In this document: positions 22,620 to 34,520 of the stretch, in pieces | Position numbering within the stretch: position 1 is the first letter of the stretch | Layout of the letters: every line of letters begins with the position of its first letter | Origin: Delphinus delphis | Lineage: Eukaryota > Chordata > Mammalia > Artiodactyla > Delphinidae | DNA length: 64,000 bases | Assembly: GCF_949987515.2 (NCBI RefSeq) | Contig: NC_082695.1 | Coordinates: 84,179,104-84,243,103 of the forward strand | Reading direction: 5' to 3' | Made by a program: the position numbers and the translations under genes | The notes under the pieces: generated by a model | Told to the model about the DNA's origin: nothing | Database searches by the model: none | What the model saw: the letters and a program-made list of their open reading frames with translations, nothing else

Positions 22620-23640
22620 ATCTAAAAACCCACAAAGACAAAGATGAATGCAATTTATTGCTTCAAGTTTAAAAATTGCTTGAAAGCAAAATATATTATA
22701 AATAAATTTAAAAGTAAAATCACAGATCAGGGAAATTATTTTAAAATAAATATCAAAGAATTCATACGCAGAATATTTTCAAAGGCCTGTATATCTTTAT
22801 GCAAAACCAACCCAGTAAAAGGAATAGGCAAAGGAACTGAATGATTGATTCACTAACACATCGCTAAGAACCCTAGAAAAAGATACTTAATCTTAGTAAT
22901 AATAAAACGAAAAGTAAATAATGGGATACAATTTTTCTTAACTGCCAGATTAGAAAAATCAGGAAGTTTGAAGATAAAAATTTGTTATGACAATGTGATA
23001 AATTTTTTAAATGCTACATATCTTTCAGTGGGAAATTTTTCCTAGCCTAGTAAAAGTTTCCCGAAACAACATAGTATTCAAAGATTCAAAAATTGTGAAA
23101 TTTTGTATCTATTGGGGAAAAAATACTTGCACAGATACAAAAGATGTTTATAATGGTGTATGTTGCATGATTGTTTGAAGCAGAAAAGTTGCAAATTACC
23201 TGAATTTCTACCAAGAGAGGGGTACACATACCTAAAATATATTAGGTTCTATACATAGAAATAGAAAAGCCCTCTACAGCATGTTATTTGTTAAGTGAAA
23301 ATAAGCAAGAATATTTTACAGTATCATTCATATTAAAAAGTGAAATGACAGATTATACAGACAGGTACTTAGATGATTGATAGATACAGAAATATCTGTT
23401 GTTATGTATGTATTTATATTATTCATATATATACACACTATATATATGTATATATATAGTGTGTGTGTGTATATATATACATATATATATAGAGAGAGAG
23501 AGGATTATAATTCACCATGACAATAGTGGCTCTTTCCAGGAAGAAGACTGAGATTAGAGTAGATGACTAAGTATCATTCTCAATCATTGATAAAAGATCA
23601 CTGAATCTTTTTTCAATGAAAATGCTTCTACTTGCATAAA
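22620..23640 (+). mobile_element. Old L1M fragment: ORF2 C-terminus and 3' UTR
   Basis: Decayed ORF2 wording runs through: 'atgggatacaatttttctta', 'caatgtgataaat', 'aatggtgtatgttgcatgattgtttg', 'gcagaaaagttgcaaattacctgaatttc', 'gttatttgttaagtgaaaataagcaag', then a 3' UTR with 'caccatgacaatagtggctc'. The microsatellite at 23424-23502 sits within it. No intact frame. Confidence 0.65.
23424..23502. repeat. Compound TA/GT/GA microsatellite with self-complementary core
   Basis: TA runs flank a CACAC tract on one side and a GTGTG tract on the other, followed by (GA)n. The two halves are nearly reverse complements. Confidence 0.9.
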
Positions 23641-25109
23641 GGAGCAAGGTTAGAAAAAAATGTAAGAGAAGCTGGCACGAACACAAAATAATTTTCAAGG
23701 CACCATTTTCTCTGGCACTGTCATAAGGATAGAACGAAAGGTGAATAACAATTTATACAATTTACGTTGCCACATTTAAGACCGTCACTACTGCAGAGCT
23801 ATGAAATTAACGTCCAGAAACACGTGCAGAAAGGCAAACATACTGTGGAGATTAAACAAGGACTTTGTTCTTAAAATCAGGTGACGTCAAATACCAGAAT
23901 GGCAAGAATATTTCTACTCATTTAACAAAAAAACAAGAACCTTTCCCTCTCACATTATAAATGTTCATTTGTCATGAGAATCAGACAAAAACAAAGGCAA
24001 ACAACTTAGATCGCTGACCTACGGAATCGAGGCTGTTCCAGAAATGAGGTCACCGTACAAATCTGTCGTAACGTATGTTTTACTGAACCAGAATGGACGC
24101 ACTCAAACCCCAGCTTCAACCAAGGGCAGCCTCAGCTGATGTACCCTGATGCATCTAGGCAAACAAGAAACGAGGAAGGAAACCCAAGCTTTCCTAGAAT
24201 CATTAAAAGGGTGAAAATGATACTGTTCAACCCCAGTTGACATTGTGGACGCTGGAGTAACCAGGCAAGTGCATGACTGCCAGCACTGAATAAGATGTAA
24301 ATGTTGTTAGCGCACATGTTAACTAGGCAGAATTTTCCTTAATTACTCTAAGTTGATGACGCAAAGGTTAATTTTTCAAACTTCTCCACGACACAGGCTA
24401 AACTTGAGCACGTATTCAAGCAGTCAAAACTTCTTGAAGCTTCAGAACAGGTCATAAAATTATGGAAAATTCAAAGAGAAGTGACATCAACCAATGTTTA
24501 AAAGGCGTGTGCCTCAGGCTGAGGTTGGACCAGTCCTCAAAGCCCTGTTAGAGGTATCGTCTCTGCTGAGGTCACATCACTTAGCTCTCCTTCGGCATTT
24601 GATAGCATTTTGTTGATTGACTGACCAGAGTCTGAAGGTTGGCTTTATTTCTCCCACTTGTTAGCTGTAATCAACCCAAATAAATTATTATTTGGAGAAA
24701 AGGAACCCCACAAAAGTCGTAACATAGGAGGAGATGCATCACAGTATTGCTGCACAGGAATTTCCCAGTAGCTCTTACGGTTCTGTAGTGGAGGTGGACT
24801 GGGGTTTCACAGTGACAGTCAGCTACATAAGAGCAACCACTGCTTCTGCTAGAGCAGTCATCCTCAAAAGATAACTTCCCCTTCTCTTGCCTTTTCCATC
24901 TGCCTCCAGCTGAGGCATTCTATGTATTCTGCTCTGTCATTCTGTAGAGAATGTTGCTTTTCCAATATATTGGTTCAGACATGTTGAGATTGCTGGAGAA
25001 TTCCAAAATACTCTAAGGAACACACAGGGGAGACTCAGGATGCCTTGCAAATGTGACCAGACACCATGTCCGTGTCATAGTGATTTCACATATGATTTCA
25101 CATACTTCT
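23641..25109. other. Unassigned intergenic sequence
   Basis: About 1.5 kb with no gene or confident repeat. Open frames are at or under about 60 codons. Confidence 0.5.
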
Positions 25110-25345
25110 TGGGATTTTTATTTGTTTCATTGAAATATCATTGACGTACAATATTATGTTAGTTTCAGGTGTACTGCATAGTGATTCCACACTTATATAC
25201 ATTATGAAATGATCACCACAGTAGGTCTAGTAACCTTCTGTCCCCGTGAAGTTTTTACAATATTACTGACCATATTCCTTATGCTGTATAAGCCATCCCC
25301 ATGGCTTATTTATTTCAAAACTGGAAGTTTGCACCTCTTGGAATT
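25110..25345 (-). mobile_element. Old L1 3' UTR fragment, antisense
   Basis: On the plus strand: 'ttcattgaaatatcattgacgtacaatattatgttagtttcaggtgtactgcatagtgattcc', then 'gatcaccacagtaggtctag' and 'aactggaagtttgcacctctt'. This is the reversed 3' end of an L1. Confidence 0.75.
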
Positions 25346-26971
25346 TTTAAATGTGTGCGGATTAATCACTTATAGATGTTCAAAGAATCATCAAGCATCA
25401 TGCCCATGATATAGCCTCGAGTGTGACTCAAACATTTTCCATAGAGCCAAATGTTTGCTCTCGGATGCAGGAGTTGGTATTATGGACCACGTACACAGTG
25501 TAACTGGGATCTCTTTCCAACTTCAGCATTGATATAATCTCCTGCAATGGTATTTGACACCATACTTTCTCCTACTGGTAGATTAGAAGGCAATGCTCCC
25601 ATCTCAACATTTATTCATGCTAGGTTCATAGTGATTTTGTTTTTCCTTCCTTGTCTCTTCTAGAATTTCTTAACTTCCAAGGTTAAGGTAATAGGAGCGT
25701 GCTGGGAAAAAGACAGACATACTTTTGGAATAATGAACTATGGGGCCTATGCTTGCTGGAGAATAAAGCTTCCCTCCTCCCTCCCTCCCTCCCTCCCTTC
25801 CCTCCTTCCTGTTGGTGGTCTCATGCTCATATGTCATATTCCCAGTGGAGTTCCTGAATGGCTTGCTGGTCACCACTATCAATGCACATGCCATTGATCA
25901 TATTCAGTACTTCCCTTGTACGGCTCGTTTCAAACCGTTTGAACAAAAATGTATCCTAAAAAAAGTTAATGGCTTAAGTAGTTTATACAAACTAGTATGT
26001 TTATCGTTATGATTTTTTAATAATATGACAAATATAATAAACATAAATCCATAAATTAGGAAGAACAATGAATGCTTAGTCAAAGTTAAAAAGAAAAAAA
26101 TCGGTGAACATATAACTAGACATAGCTTGTTCTTTGTCTCAGGGTAATATTACAATGGAGATAATAATAAAAGTGGGAATTGTTGATACAAAAACAAACT
26201 TCCTACTTTTCTTAAATGGAGTTCGGCAGAAATTTAATAAAAGTTATACAACGCTTTTATACTGTACTTAAAGAAGTTAGTCTGATAAGATACTTATTAG
26301 TCAATTTTATGATATTGAGAATAATGAAATTGAAGAGGATTCACCCATGAAATAGCATTGTCAACACAGCCTGTTTCTTAACTAATTAGCAAATCAGTCC
26401 TAAGTGGTATTTCAGCTTCAAATGAGCTTCTTATGGCTTATTTACCTTGGCCTTCCTGCATAATTAATCAAATTCATGATAAGAGGAAACAATTAGAATG
26501 TCAATCTATTTAGAAGAATAATTTAATGCTGTTTTTCCTACTTTACATTATTCCATAGTGTTGAAAGCAAAGATTCCATAAGTTGAAAAACAGTTACTTG
26601 GCATGTGGGGAGATCACGAGTCCCATATGATCTTTACATTCCTTTCCTACACAAAAGTGGGACTCACTGCAGGAGCAAATGGACACCAGGACCTTCTCTG
26701 TTGCTGTTACTCTAAGCAGGACATCTGGCAAATACACTCATGATACGACCATGTCGCCTTTCAACGTATTCCATGTGCCAAGGTTAAGTTACCGAATATA
26801 CTTGGGGAGCTACAAAAATAATTTTGTTCCTGTTCAGACTTCATTAAATATCCAAATCAGGTTTTGCTGGAAGTCACTAATATATTAAAAATAGGAAAAA
26901 ATGTTATTTATCTATAGACCAGTAAATCGACTACATAGAAAAGTAGTCAGATAAACAATATCTCTTCCCTC
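25346..26971. other. Unassigned intergenic sequence, includes a conserved-looking AT-rich stretch
   Basis: No gene is seen. It contains a CT-rich tract (25771-25810). Bases 26280-26530 are repeat-free and carry several TAATTA/ATTAG words (for example ctaattag near 26392) of the kind seen in developmental enhancers; that reading is inference only. Confidence 0.45.
25771..25810. repeat. (CCCT)n simple repeat
   Basis: About 40 bases of ctcc/ctccct units. Confidence 0.9.
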
Positions 26972-26992
26972 AAAAAAAAAAAAAAAAAAAAA
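26972..26992. repeat. Poly(A) run
   Basis: 21 consecutive A. No recognisable retrocopy or SINE body lies upstream, so its origin is unclear. Confidence 0.9.
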
Positions 26993-29493
26993 GAATGTTC
27001 CATTTTCCCTCCAGTTTATTTGTTAACTCTCTCTGCCTGAGGCCACATTAACTAACTGTATGGCAGGGGTTACTTAGTCTACAGAGAGAAGAAAAAAAAA
27101 TCAAATGTTCCTTCTGCATTTGCTTTTCTCTGATTCTCTAGCACTTACTCTGGAACCCTTTGTACGTTCATTTAATCATTTCATAATCATTCAGCAATCC
27201 CTGCCACTGAGGAATGCATTGAATAGACTGAGGAAACAAAGTTTTCTGAGGCCCAGACTTACTTTATTCAAATCAAATCAAGCCCTCTGAATCAATCCTG
27301 CAGTCTCTTTAAGCACTTATTGAAGTTATCAATATATACACAGAAACTGGGCATTGCCTCTACAAACTGTTCTTGGACCCTTTAAGATTTCGAATGACAT
27401 TCAGAAAATGTGTTCCCAGGTGAGCTGGCAAAAACAATTTGGGTATAGAAATCAGTAACTTTTTGTTTCACGCCTTTTGATCAGAACGGTACTTATTACT
27501 TGCACAGAAGCACACCTTGGGGCATGCTGGTTTATAGTAAAACGACAAGTGATCTACAAATGCATTTTGGAAATCATTCATTTGCATGCAGCAGAGATGC
27601 CAAATAAAATGTATTTAAAACCTAAAGGACATTTATTGGCTCCCAGAACTGGAAAGGTGGCAATGTTCTCAAGCACAGCTTGATCCAGGACTGGGGCCCT
27701 CAGAATCCGTGTCATGACTGGTTGCCTCCTGTAGGTTCATCCTGGGGATTTAAATGGCCCCAGGCTCTCCCCACAGGGTGCGTGCTCTTCGAAGCCCCAC
27801 TGTGTCCTTACTGACGAAGACCCTTCTAGACCTAATTGTGGTGCAATGAAAATGAGATACTATGATTGTTTTAAATCAGAAAAATCCAAAATGACATGAA
27901 CAGATGTGGGGAGGGTTGGTTACCAAAGGAAATTTGGGGCTCCATCCCCAGGAAAAATGGGAGATGAGTTTGGCGGCAGTAATAAAAACATGTATCTATT
28001 AAAAAGTGATACATGACAGTTCTTTTATTAGAGCACAGCACACACTGTCATATGGTTATCTAGTGATATGTCCTTTCTGCTTGAAGGTGATGTGTTGGAG
28101 GAGACATACGTCTCGCTTTGAACTCTCTCTCTCTCCTTTGAGGATGGTACCTGATGGTGAGAATAAAATGGTCATTTATGAAATGAACAGATGGGTGGAT
28201 GAAAGAAATAGTGAATGAACAAGTATAACATGGACCAAGCTTGGATGAGGGATTTTGTAAGAAGATAGACAACTGTAGGAGGATTAAGGCTGCAGTTGAG
28301 GAAATAATACAACCCATTCAGTAGGGCTTCTCTTAGCCCAACTTGTGTTTCTTCAAATACTTCCAGCCAAAGGCAGTATACACCCTTTAGGCTCTCAGGG
28401 TGGACCTCCACCTTTCTGTAACAATGGCCCAGGACTTCAGGGAAACACAGATGAAAATAGAGATAACTTAGTTACAGAATTATCGGCCTTAAGACATACC
28501 CTGCAGCTTTGGAGTCACTTAAAAACTGGATTAAATCTCTCTCAGAGATATAAACTGTCACAGAAAAGTAATAAAATCTACAATTCTTATAACATCATAT
28601 CTTCCTTAATTATCTCTCCTTAAATGTGAACCTCTAAGTATCTGGGTGGAGGAGGGGCCGTTAAGGAGAAAAACAAACAAAACTGCTTTTTTCTGCAACT
28701 TTCACCGAGGTTAATTCCATTCTTACCTCTCTGATGACCACCTTCTCTTCTTTTTATACCCCAGCTTAGCCATTACCAAACTCATTGGCTACTGACGGCA
28801 ACCCCCTGAAATCCTACCTAATTCTACCTGATGTAGGTATGTACCATTTTGAGGAAAATACATACTCTTCCTTTTTCACATCTATAATCTTGTTGTAATC
28901 TTGTTGACAGGGGTTCTGCAATTTGGCACTCATAAAAAAAAAAAAAAAGAAACCTGGCTCTTGTAAACAATCAGATGGGAATAAAAAGAAAAGGAAAACT
29001 ATTTTAACATAGTCAAAAACATCCATAAATTGGGTTTCAGCAGTTTTTCCAGAGTTCGTAGAATCTTCACTCTCAATATTGTTTGCACCTCAGAAATTCT
29101 AAAGTAAGGCCGAATGAGCTGTATCCTTTTGTTAGTTTGTTTTGGCATTTTATTTTATTGATTAAAATTTTTATTCATGAACATAATTTTTAAAAACTAA
29201 ATAATGCTGAAGACTCATGCTAACAGGCAGTGGTCCCTCGCTCTCATCCTTTTTCTCCACGGCCCCTCCCCACCCCAATCTCAAGGCAACGGCTTTCGAC
29301 TCTTTCGTCCATTGCTTCCCTATTTCTAAATACTGTGCTTATTTTCCTCTCTCTCCGTTCATCAACCTGTCACAATATTGACTGACTTCTCATGTTAAAT
29401 GAGGGTCTTCAGCCCTCCCTTCAAATGAGCTGTATTTTTAACAAAAACTTCAGGAGATGCACTTTGAGAAATGTTGACCTATAAACAAAGTTA
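26993..29493. other. Unassigned intergenic sequence
   Basis: About 2.5 kb without a supported gene. 27590-27790 ('acatttattggctcccagaactgg', then 'ccaggctctccccacaggg') resembles a common mammalian interspersed repeat whose name I cannot give. Overlapping frames at 28006-28623 on both strands have no known domains. 29150-29400 may be an old LINE tail. Confidence 0.45.
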
Positions 29494-30018
29494 AAGGCAG
29501 ACCTCGGACATATTGCAGGTTGGGTTCCAGACCATTTTAATAAAGTGAATATTGCATAAGGCAAGTCACGTGAATTTTTTGGCTTCCCGGTAAATATGAA
29601 AGTTGTTTGGTTTCACAGGGCATATAAAAAGTGTACTCTATTAAATGCGTGATCGCCTTATGTCTAAAAACACCAATGTACATACCTTAATTTAAACGTA
29701 TGTTATTGCTAAAAAATGCTGACCATCGTCTGAGCCTTCAGTGAGCTGTAATCTTTTTGCAATAGTAACATCAAAGACTACTGATCACAGATCACCGTAA
29801 CAGATACAGTAATCATGAAAAAGTTTGAAATATTGTGACAATTCCCAAAATATGACACAGAGAAATGAAGTGAACAAATGCTGTTGGGAAAATGGCACTG
29901 ATAAACTTGCTCAATGCAGAGTTGCCACAAAACTTCAACTTGTTTAAAAAAACAAACAATCAAAAACAGTATCTGGGAAGCACAAGAAAGCAAAGCTCAA
30001 TAGAATGAGGTATGCCTG
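29494..30018. mobile_element. Internally deleted Tigger (pogo-like) DNA transposon
   Basis: Both ends of a Tigger element are present. The left end reads 'aaggcagacctcgg...' with 'ttgggttccagacca' and 'atgctgaccatcgtctgagcc'. The right end reads 'acatcaaagactactgatcacagatcacc', 'aaatgctgttgggaaaatgg' and ends 'gaggtatgcctg'. The outer 13 bases are inverted repeats with about 10 matches. A TA dinucleotide, the usual target duplication of Tc1/mariner/pogo elements, flanks it at 29492-29493 and 30019-30020. The middle, which would hold the transposase gene, is missing: the sequence jumps at about 29757-29765 from the left arm to the right arm. It could only have moved using a transposase from another copy. 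Confidence 0.88.
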
Positions 30019-30020
30019 TA

Positions 30021-32639
30021 CCTAGTTATAAACATTGCTGAGCATTTAAGATCATTTAGTAATCTAGCGATACGGGCCAAATCTATCATGTGACACAGTA
30101 AGACTGGACTGCATCTTATCAAGATCCTGGTGTATTGATTCTGGGACAGATACTGACATTAGTTGTAGATTGGTGACCCATCATGACAAGTTCCTACCCT
30201 TTAATGAGTCTTTTTATAAAAATACACCTACTATAGAGAGTCACCACCACAGAGCAAAAATCATATGCAGCTTTTTTAGAGATTGACTCAAAATTATACC
30301 TGGAATAATCTAAAAAGGTGACTTCGTGTCATTCTCACTTTAACACTCAGCCTCTCCTAACTAAGCAACTGGTGAGGCCACTTGCCAGACAAAACCAAAA
30401 GAGAATTCTCCAGACTGAGCTGTTTTGTAACATCCTCCCCTTTCTAACCTGGTCCATGTTCAGTGACCGTGCTATTTGTGTCATGCACCATCTGTACTGA
30501 ATTGATCTTTTTCACAGATCAGAACTATTGGTTTGGTTTGCGCAAAATTCTCACTTTCTCCGTTATTATTGAAATGTCATACTTTTAAGGTCACAGCCTC
30601 CCTGACCTGTGTTTACAGTCATCTTCTTTCCCATTTACACAGATACGGTCAGTTTTCTCCTTTAAGGTTTTCTTGGTCTCCTTTAAGATATTTCTTGGCA
30701 TATTAGTATGTTGAGCACTGGCGACATGCCCATGCTTGTAACTCAGTCATTCCAATTCTGTGTGCAGCATCTCTGATTTGTCCGGTCTCCTAGAGGTGCA
30801 CAATGACAACAGAAGCGGCCGTGGTGCACCTGGACGTGGGTGGAGAGGAACAACGAGTAGGCTGAGTGTGATTCAGACAAAGGTCCCCCGTCATGCAGAA
30901 AAAAGGAATTTGGAATAGCTCTTGAGTCAAAAATTCCCATTCATACTTCCTCAATACAGCAGCTTACAGTTTTATCATTTTACCATGTTACGCTCCCGAT
31001 TGACAAAAATACTTTTTCCCCTTCAAAAGGCTCTATTGAGAAAAACAGTGTCTGTGCTCGAATTTATGTTCACCACAAAGCCAAAGTCTGGAGTGATGTA
31101 CAAACTTATTCTAAATAATATTTGATTAGAAAATTCAAAGGAAGAACAAGCTAAGGGTGACCTCTTTTGACAACATCTGGGGGGGGTGTGCGTGTACACA
31201 TCTGTGTAATTGGCTTAGTGCCAGGAGGCTGAAGAAAGATTGTGGCCTAAAGAAATTATTAAAAATAAAATGAGAAAAGAAAAATAAGCGCTTTTTTCTT
31301 CCTAAGCATACTAGTATCTTGAGCATTATGATCACTAGAATCTGTGTAATATTTTAATTAAATGTGTGTATTTATGAGTTAGATAAGTCATCCTCTGGAG
31401 TTCTGTCTTCCCTCTACAAGTCTAAGATTACATAAAATTAAGCATGGAGTTTTAGCAATGAAGGAAATGTTCACAGTTAACTAAGTCTGATATCTTCATT
31501 TTATGGTGGGAAAAAAGCAAGGAACCAAAAGATTCGCTGTTAAACGTCACATCTGGGACATCTGGGCTGAGAACCCACACTTTTTTTCACTTCAAGAATG
31601 GTATTCTTTCCTCTCTCTTTTAACTCCTTTACCCACAGATACAAATACATGTTTTGAGTTTTTCTTTGTTTGAGTAAAGATAAAAGTGAAGCAAAATAAC
31701 AGGATTGTTCATCTCAAAGATACACAGTAAAAAATTCTTCTCCTTGATGAGAGTTACCAGATGTTAACTAATTCTACTCTGGAAGTTCAAAGCCCCAAGA
31801 CTCTTATGTATTAACATATTTAACTAAGCACCGGACCTCATTGTAGAGACAAAAGACAAATTTGTAATAAAGTGCGCAGGATGGTCAACTGCATTCAAGC
31901 AAGCTGAAAGAAGTTAATTCACTCCTGTTCAGTAGCTGGACTCCAAAGATTCCCTCCAACGAACCGGAGATCCCACTGTTCACATGCTGGAGTTGTCCCT
32001 CCCACGTGGGAGCTGAATTTGTCTGTTACTCAGGTCAGTGAATCAAATGTGGAAGAAGTGGACCATTTCCAAGCTATCCTTTAAGTGGACTGACAACTTA
32101 CGTTCTGTCCCTTTTGGAACATTGTTGTTTTGGGAGCCATGAACCACCCTGTAGGATGGCTCAGCCACTCTGCTAGGTAAGCCACGGAGTGACCATGGGG
32201 GACACTGTAGTTTTCCATTATAAAATAATAACATCCAAACCCTTTACTCTTAGTAAATCAGTGGAAGGCAGAGCAGCATATTCCACAAACGGAAGACACT
32301 CAAGTGAGGCAAAGAGGAAACTGAGCTATTTGATAGGTTTTACAGTAAGTGTACTCAACACCTCCCATGAGAAACCGAAGGAATAGCACCCACAAAACAG
32401 ACACTGGGTTACAAAACACGAACACAAGAAAAGGAGGTTAAGAATTATAAAAGAGCTGAGAAAAGAAAATGCTTAATTTTTTATAATTTTTTTAAGATAA
32501 AGAAACCATAGTAGATATATTGAATACAAAACTAGTCACCACTGAAGCATGAACTACTAAACTGTTAGATTTAATTGAGAATGCAGCTGAACACAGAAAG
32601 GAGATGAAAAATTTTTGAAAACAAATTTAAGCTATGAAG
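30021..32639. other. Unassigned intergenic sequence, possible MIR remnant
   Basis: About 2.6 kb with no gene recognised. 31480-31610 loosely resembles an antisense MIR ('tcttcattttatggtggg...aagcaaggaacc...gggctgagaacccaca'). Frames up to 67 codons look like chance. Confidence 0.45.
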
Positions 32640-33625
32640 GCTCGATCCTTTAGCTCTAACATATACCTAATAGAGAGAAGGTTGGGGAGGGAATTTCTGA
32701 AGAGCTAATGTCTCAGAACTTCTCCGAACAGAAAGTTACAAGTCCTCCTTTTGGAAAAATCAGTGAGGATGCAGGCCAAATTAATGTAAAAATTACAGCA
32801 GACAGAATGAAATAATCTAAAGAAGGAGAGGGATAAAAATTTACGTCAACTAGAGAGAAAAAGCAAGTTGACCACCAATAAATGAGAGTGAGGTGGATAT
32901 TAGAATTCTCATCAACAACATCAGAATCTTGAAGACATCTATGTTTATCTCTCCGCTTCTATCTATCGATAATTTATCTGCCCATCTATACTCTTATGTA
33001 TCGATATATAGTTAGAAACAAGCTGAATTAAATTTCTAGACAAAAATACCTTGGGAGATGGAAGTGGAGATATTCAGGAGTATTAAAGAATAAGATTTTT
33101 GTCTTGTTTGGAAAGCAGCTAGAGATAATAATTTGCTTTAACTCTGGTAATAAAAATGCAAAATTAAAATGTCTATTAAATATTTAAGAGTAACCACAAA
33201 AAATAATGGTAGAATGTATAATTTCCAAATCACTAAAGAAAAAAATTAACAGCAAACATTTTTTAAAATAAAATAAAACATAGAAGCATACGATCAATCC
33301 ATCTGAAGCTGGAAAAAAGAGAAAAAGCAGAAATAGGACATATGGTAAATAGAAAAGATAAATATATAGGATGACAGAAATAAATTCAAATACATTCATA
33401 ATAAAAATAAGTAAAAATGATAAACCACCCTAATAAAGACAGTAATTAATCAGTTAGATAAAAGCAACTACAGTATCAACAAGAGAAACAAAATTTATAT
33501 GCTCTCACCCGGTGACCAAAAAACAATAATACCAAAACACTGGGGAAAAACATCTGAATTGATACATGAAATATACACAAAACAGCTGTTATGACAGACT
33601 ATTTGAAGAATGGAGAAAATCTGAA
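32640..33625 (+). mobile_element. Old L1M or HAL1 fragment, ORF1 region
   Basis: Decayed ORF1-like wording: 'atacctaatagagagaagg', 'tctcagaacttctccgaac', 'ctagagagaaaaagcaag', 'attctcatcaacaacatcag', and later 'aatagaaaagataaatatatagg' with 'caaatacattcataataaaaataag', as found between ORF1 and ORF2 of old L1s. HAL1 (an ORF1-only relative) is an alternative. No frame is intact. Confidence 0.55.
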
Positions 33626-33639
33626 GGAAACTTTAGATA

Positions 33640-33765
33640 GATACATACATACATATACACATACACACATACATGCATATGTATATAGATGATAGATGGA
33701 AAGAAAGAAAAGAAAAAAAGAAAGAAAGATAGGTATCAGATAGATGGGTAGGTACATATACAAAA
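33640..33765. repeat. Compound ATAC/GAAA/GATA simple repeat
   Basis: Tandem 'atac' units grade into 'gaaa' units, then 'gata/ggta' units. Confidence 0.85.
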
Positions 33766-34230
33766 GATGGAAACAAGTATATCACTAATTCTGAATATGG
33801 CTATAGTTCCTTATTTGAATTTTTCTGTATTTTTTAAGTTGATCAAAATTAAAAACATTACTTAATCACGTTTGTCTGTGTCTCTAATCAATAAAAAGGT
33901 GACATTTTTAGATGCTTTGCTTAAGTAGGTTGAAAATCCCTCCACTTTTACTGTGTCTGTTCTGGAATAGCTCATTTTGCAAACACTGGGGAATCAGGAT
34001 AAAAGAATTCGAGTGAGAAGCAGAAGATTTTTCTATGTCTTAGCTTAGGATGCTGTATCACTCAATTCTGCCAAAATTAGAGTGAGGCTACTAATCGTCC
34101 TTGGTCTGAGGATCAGATATAGGGGAAGGAAGACTTGATCATGAACTAGTCATGGGCTGTTTCATTATCCTGCCAGTTTCTCCCTTCCTGCTTCTGCCAT
34201 ACAACAAAATTATCCTTTCACTTCAAAGAG
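33766..34230. other. Unassigned intergenic sequence
   Basis: No gene or repeat recognised. It ends beside the left target-site copy of the next L1 tail. Confidence 0.5.
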
Positions 34231-34240
34231 TAATGGGAGA

Positions 34241-34510
34241 GACCTAGAGAACAACCTTGTGGTTTCCAAGGGGGAAAGGAGGTAGGGGAGGGTTGGATTG
34301 AGAGTGCGGGATTAGCAGATGCAGACTATTGTGTATAGGATGGATAAGCAACAAGGTCCTACTGTAGAGCACAGGGAACCATATTCAATATCCTGTGATA
34401 AACCAGAATGAAAAAGAATATATATATGAATAACTGAGTCACTTTGCTGTACAGAAGAAATTAAACACAACATTGTAAATCAGCTATACTTCAATAAAAT
34501 TTTTAAAAAA
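34241..34510 (+). mobile_element. 5'-truncated L1, 3' UTR only
   Basis: Landmarks are 'ggtttccaagggggaaagg', 'gcagatgcagactattgtg', 'gagcacagggaaccatattc', 'cctgtgataaacc' and 'ctatacttcaataaaat' with an A-rich tail. A 10-base direct repeat flanks it (34231-34240 and 34511-34520, 9 of 10 identical), fitting a target duplication. Confidence 0.92.
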
Positions 34511-34520
34511 TAATGTGAGA

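Noticed and set aside
26972..26992. 21-A run as the tail of a processed pseudogene
   Set aside because: No exon-like or transcript-like sequence and no poly(A) signal of a known gene was found upstream, nor a target duplication.
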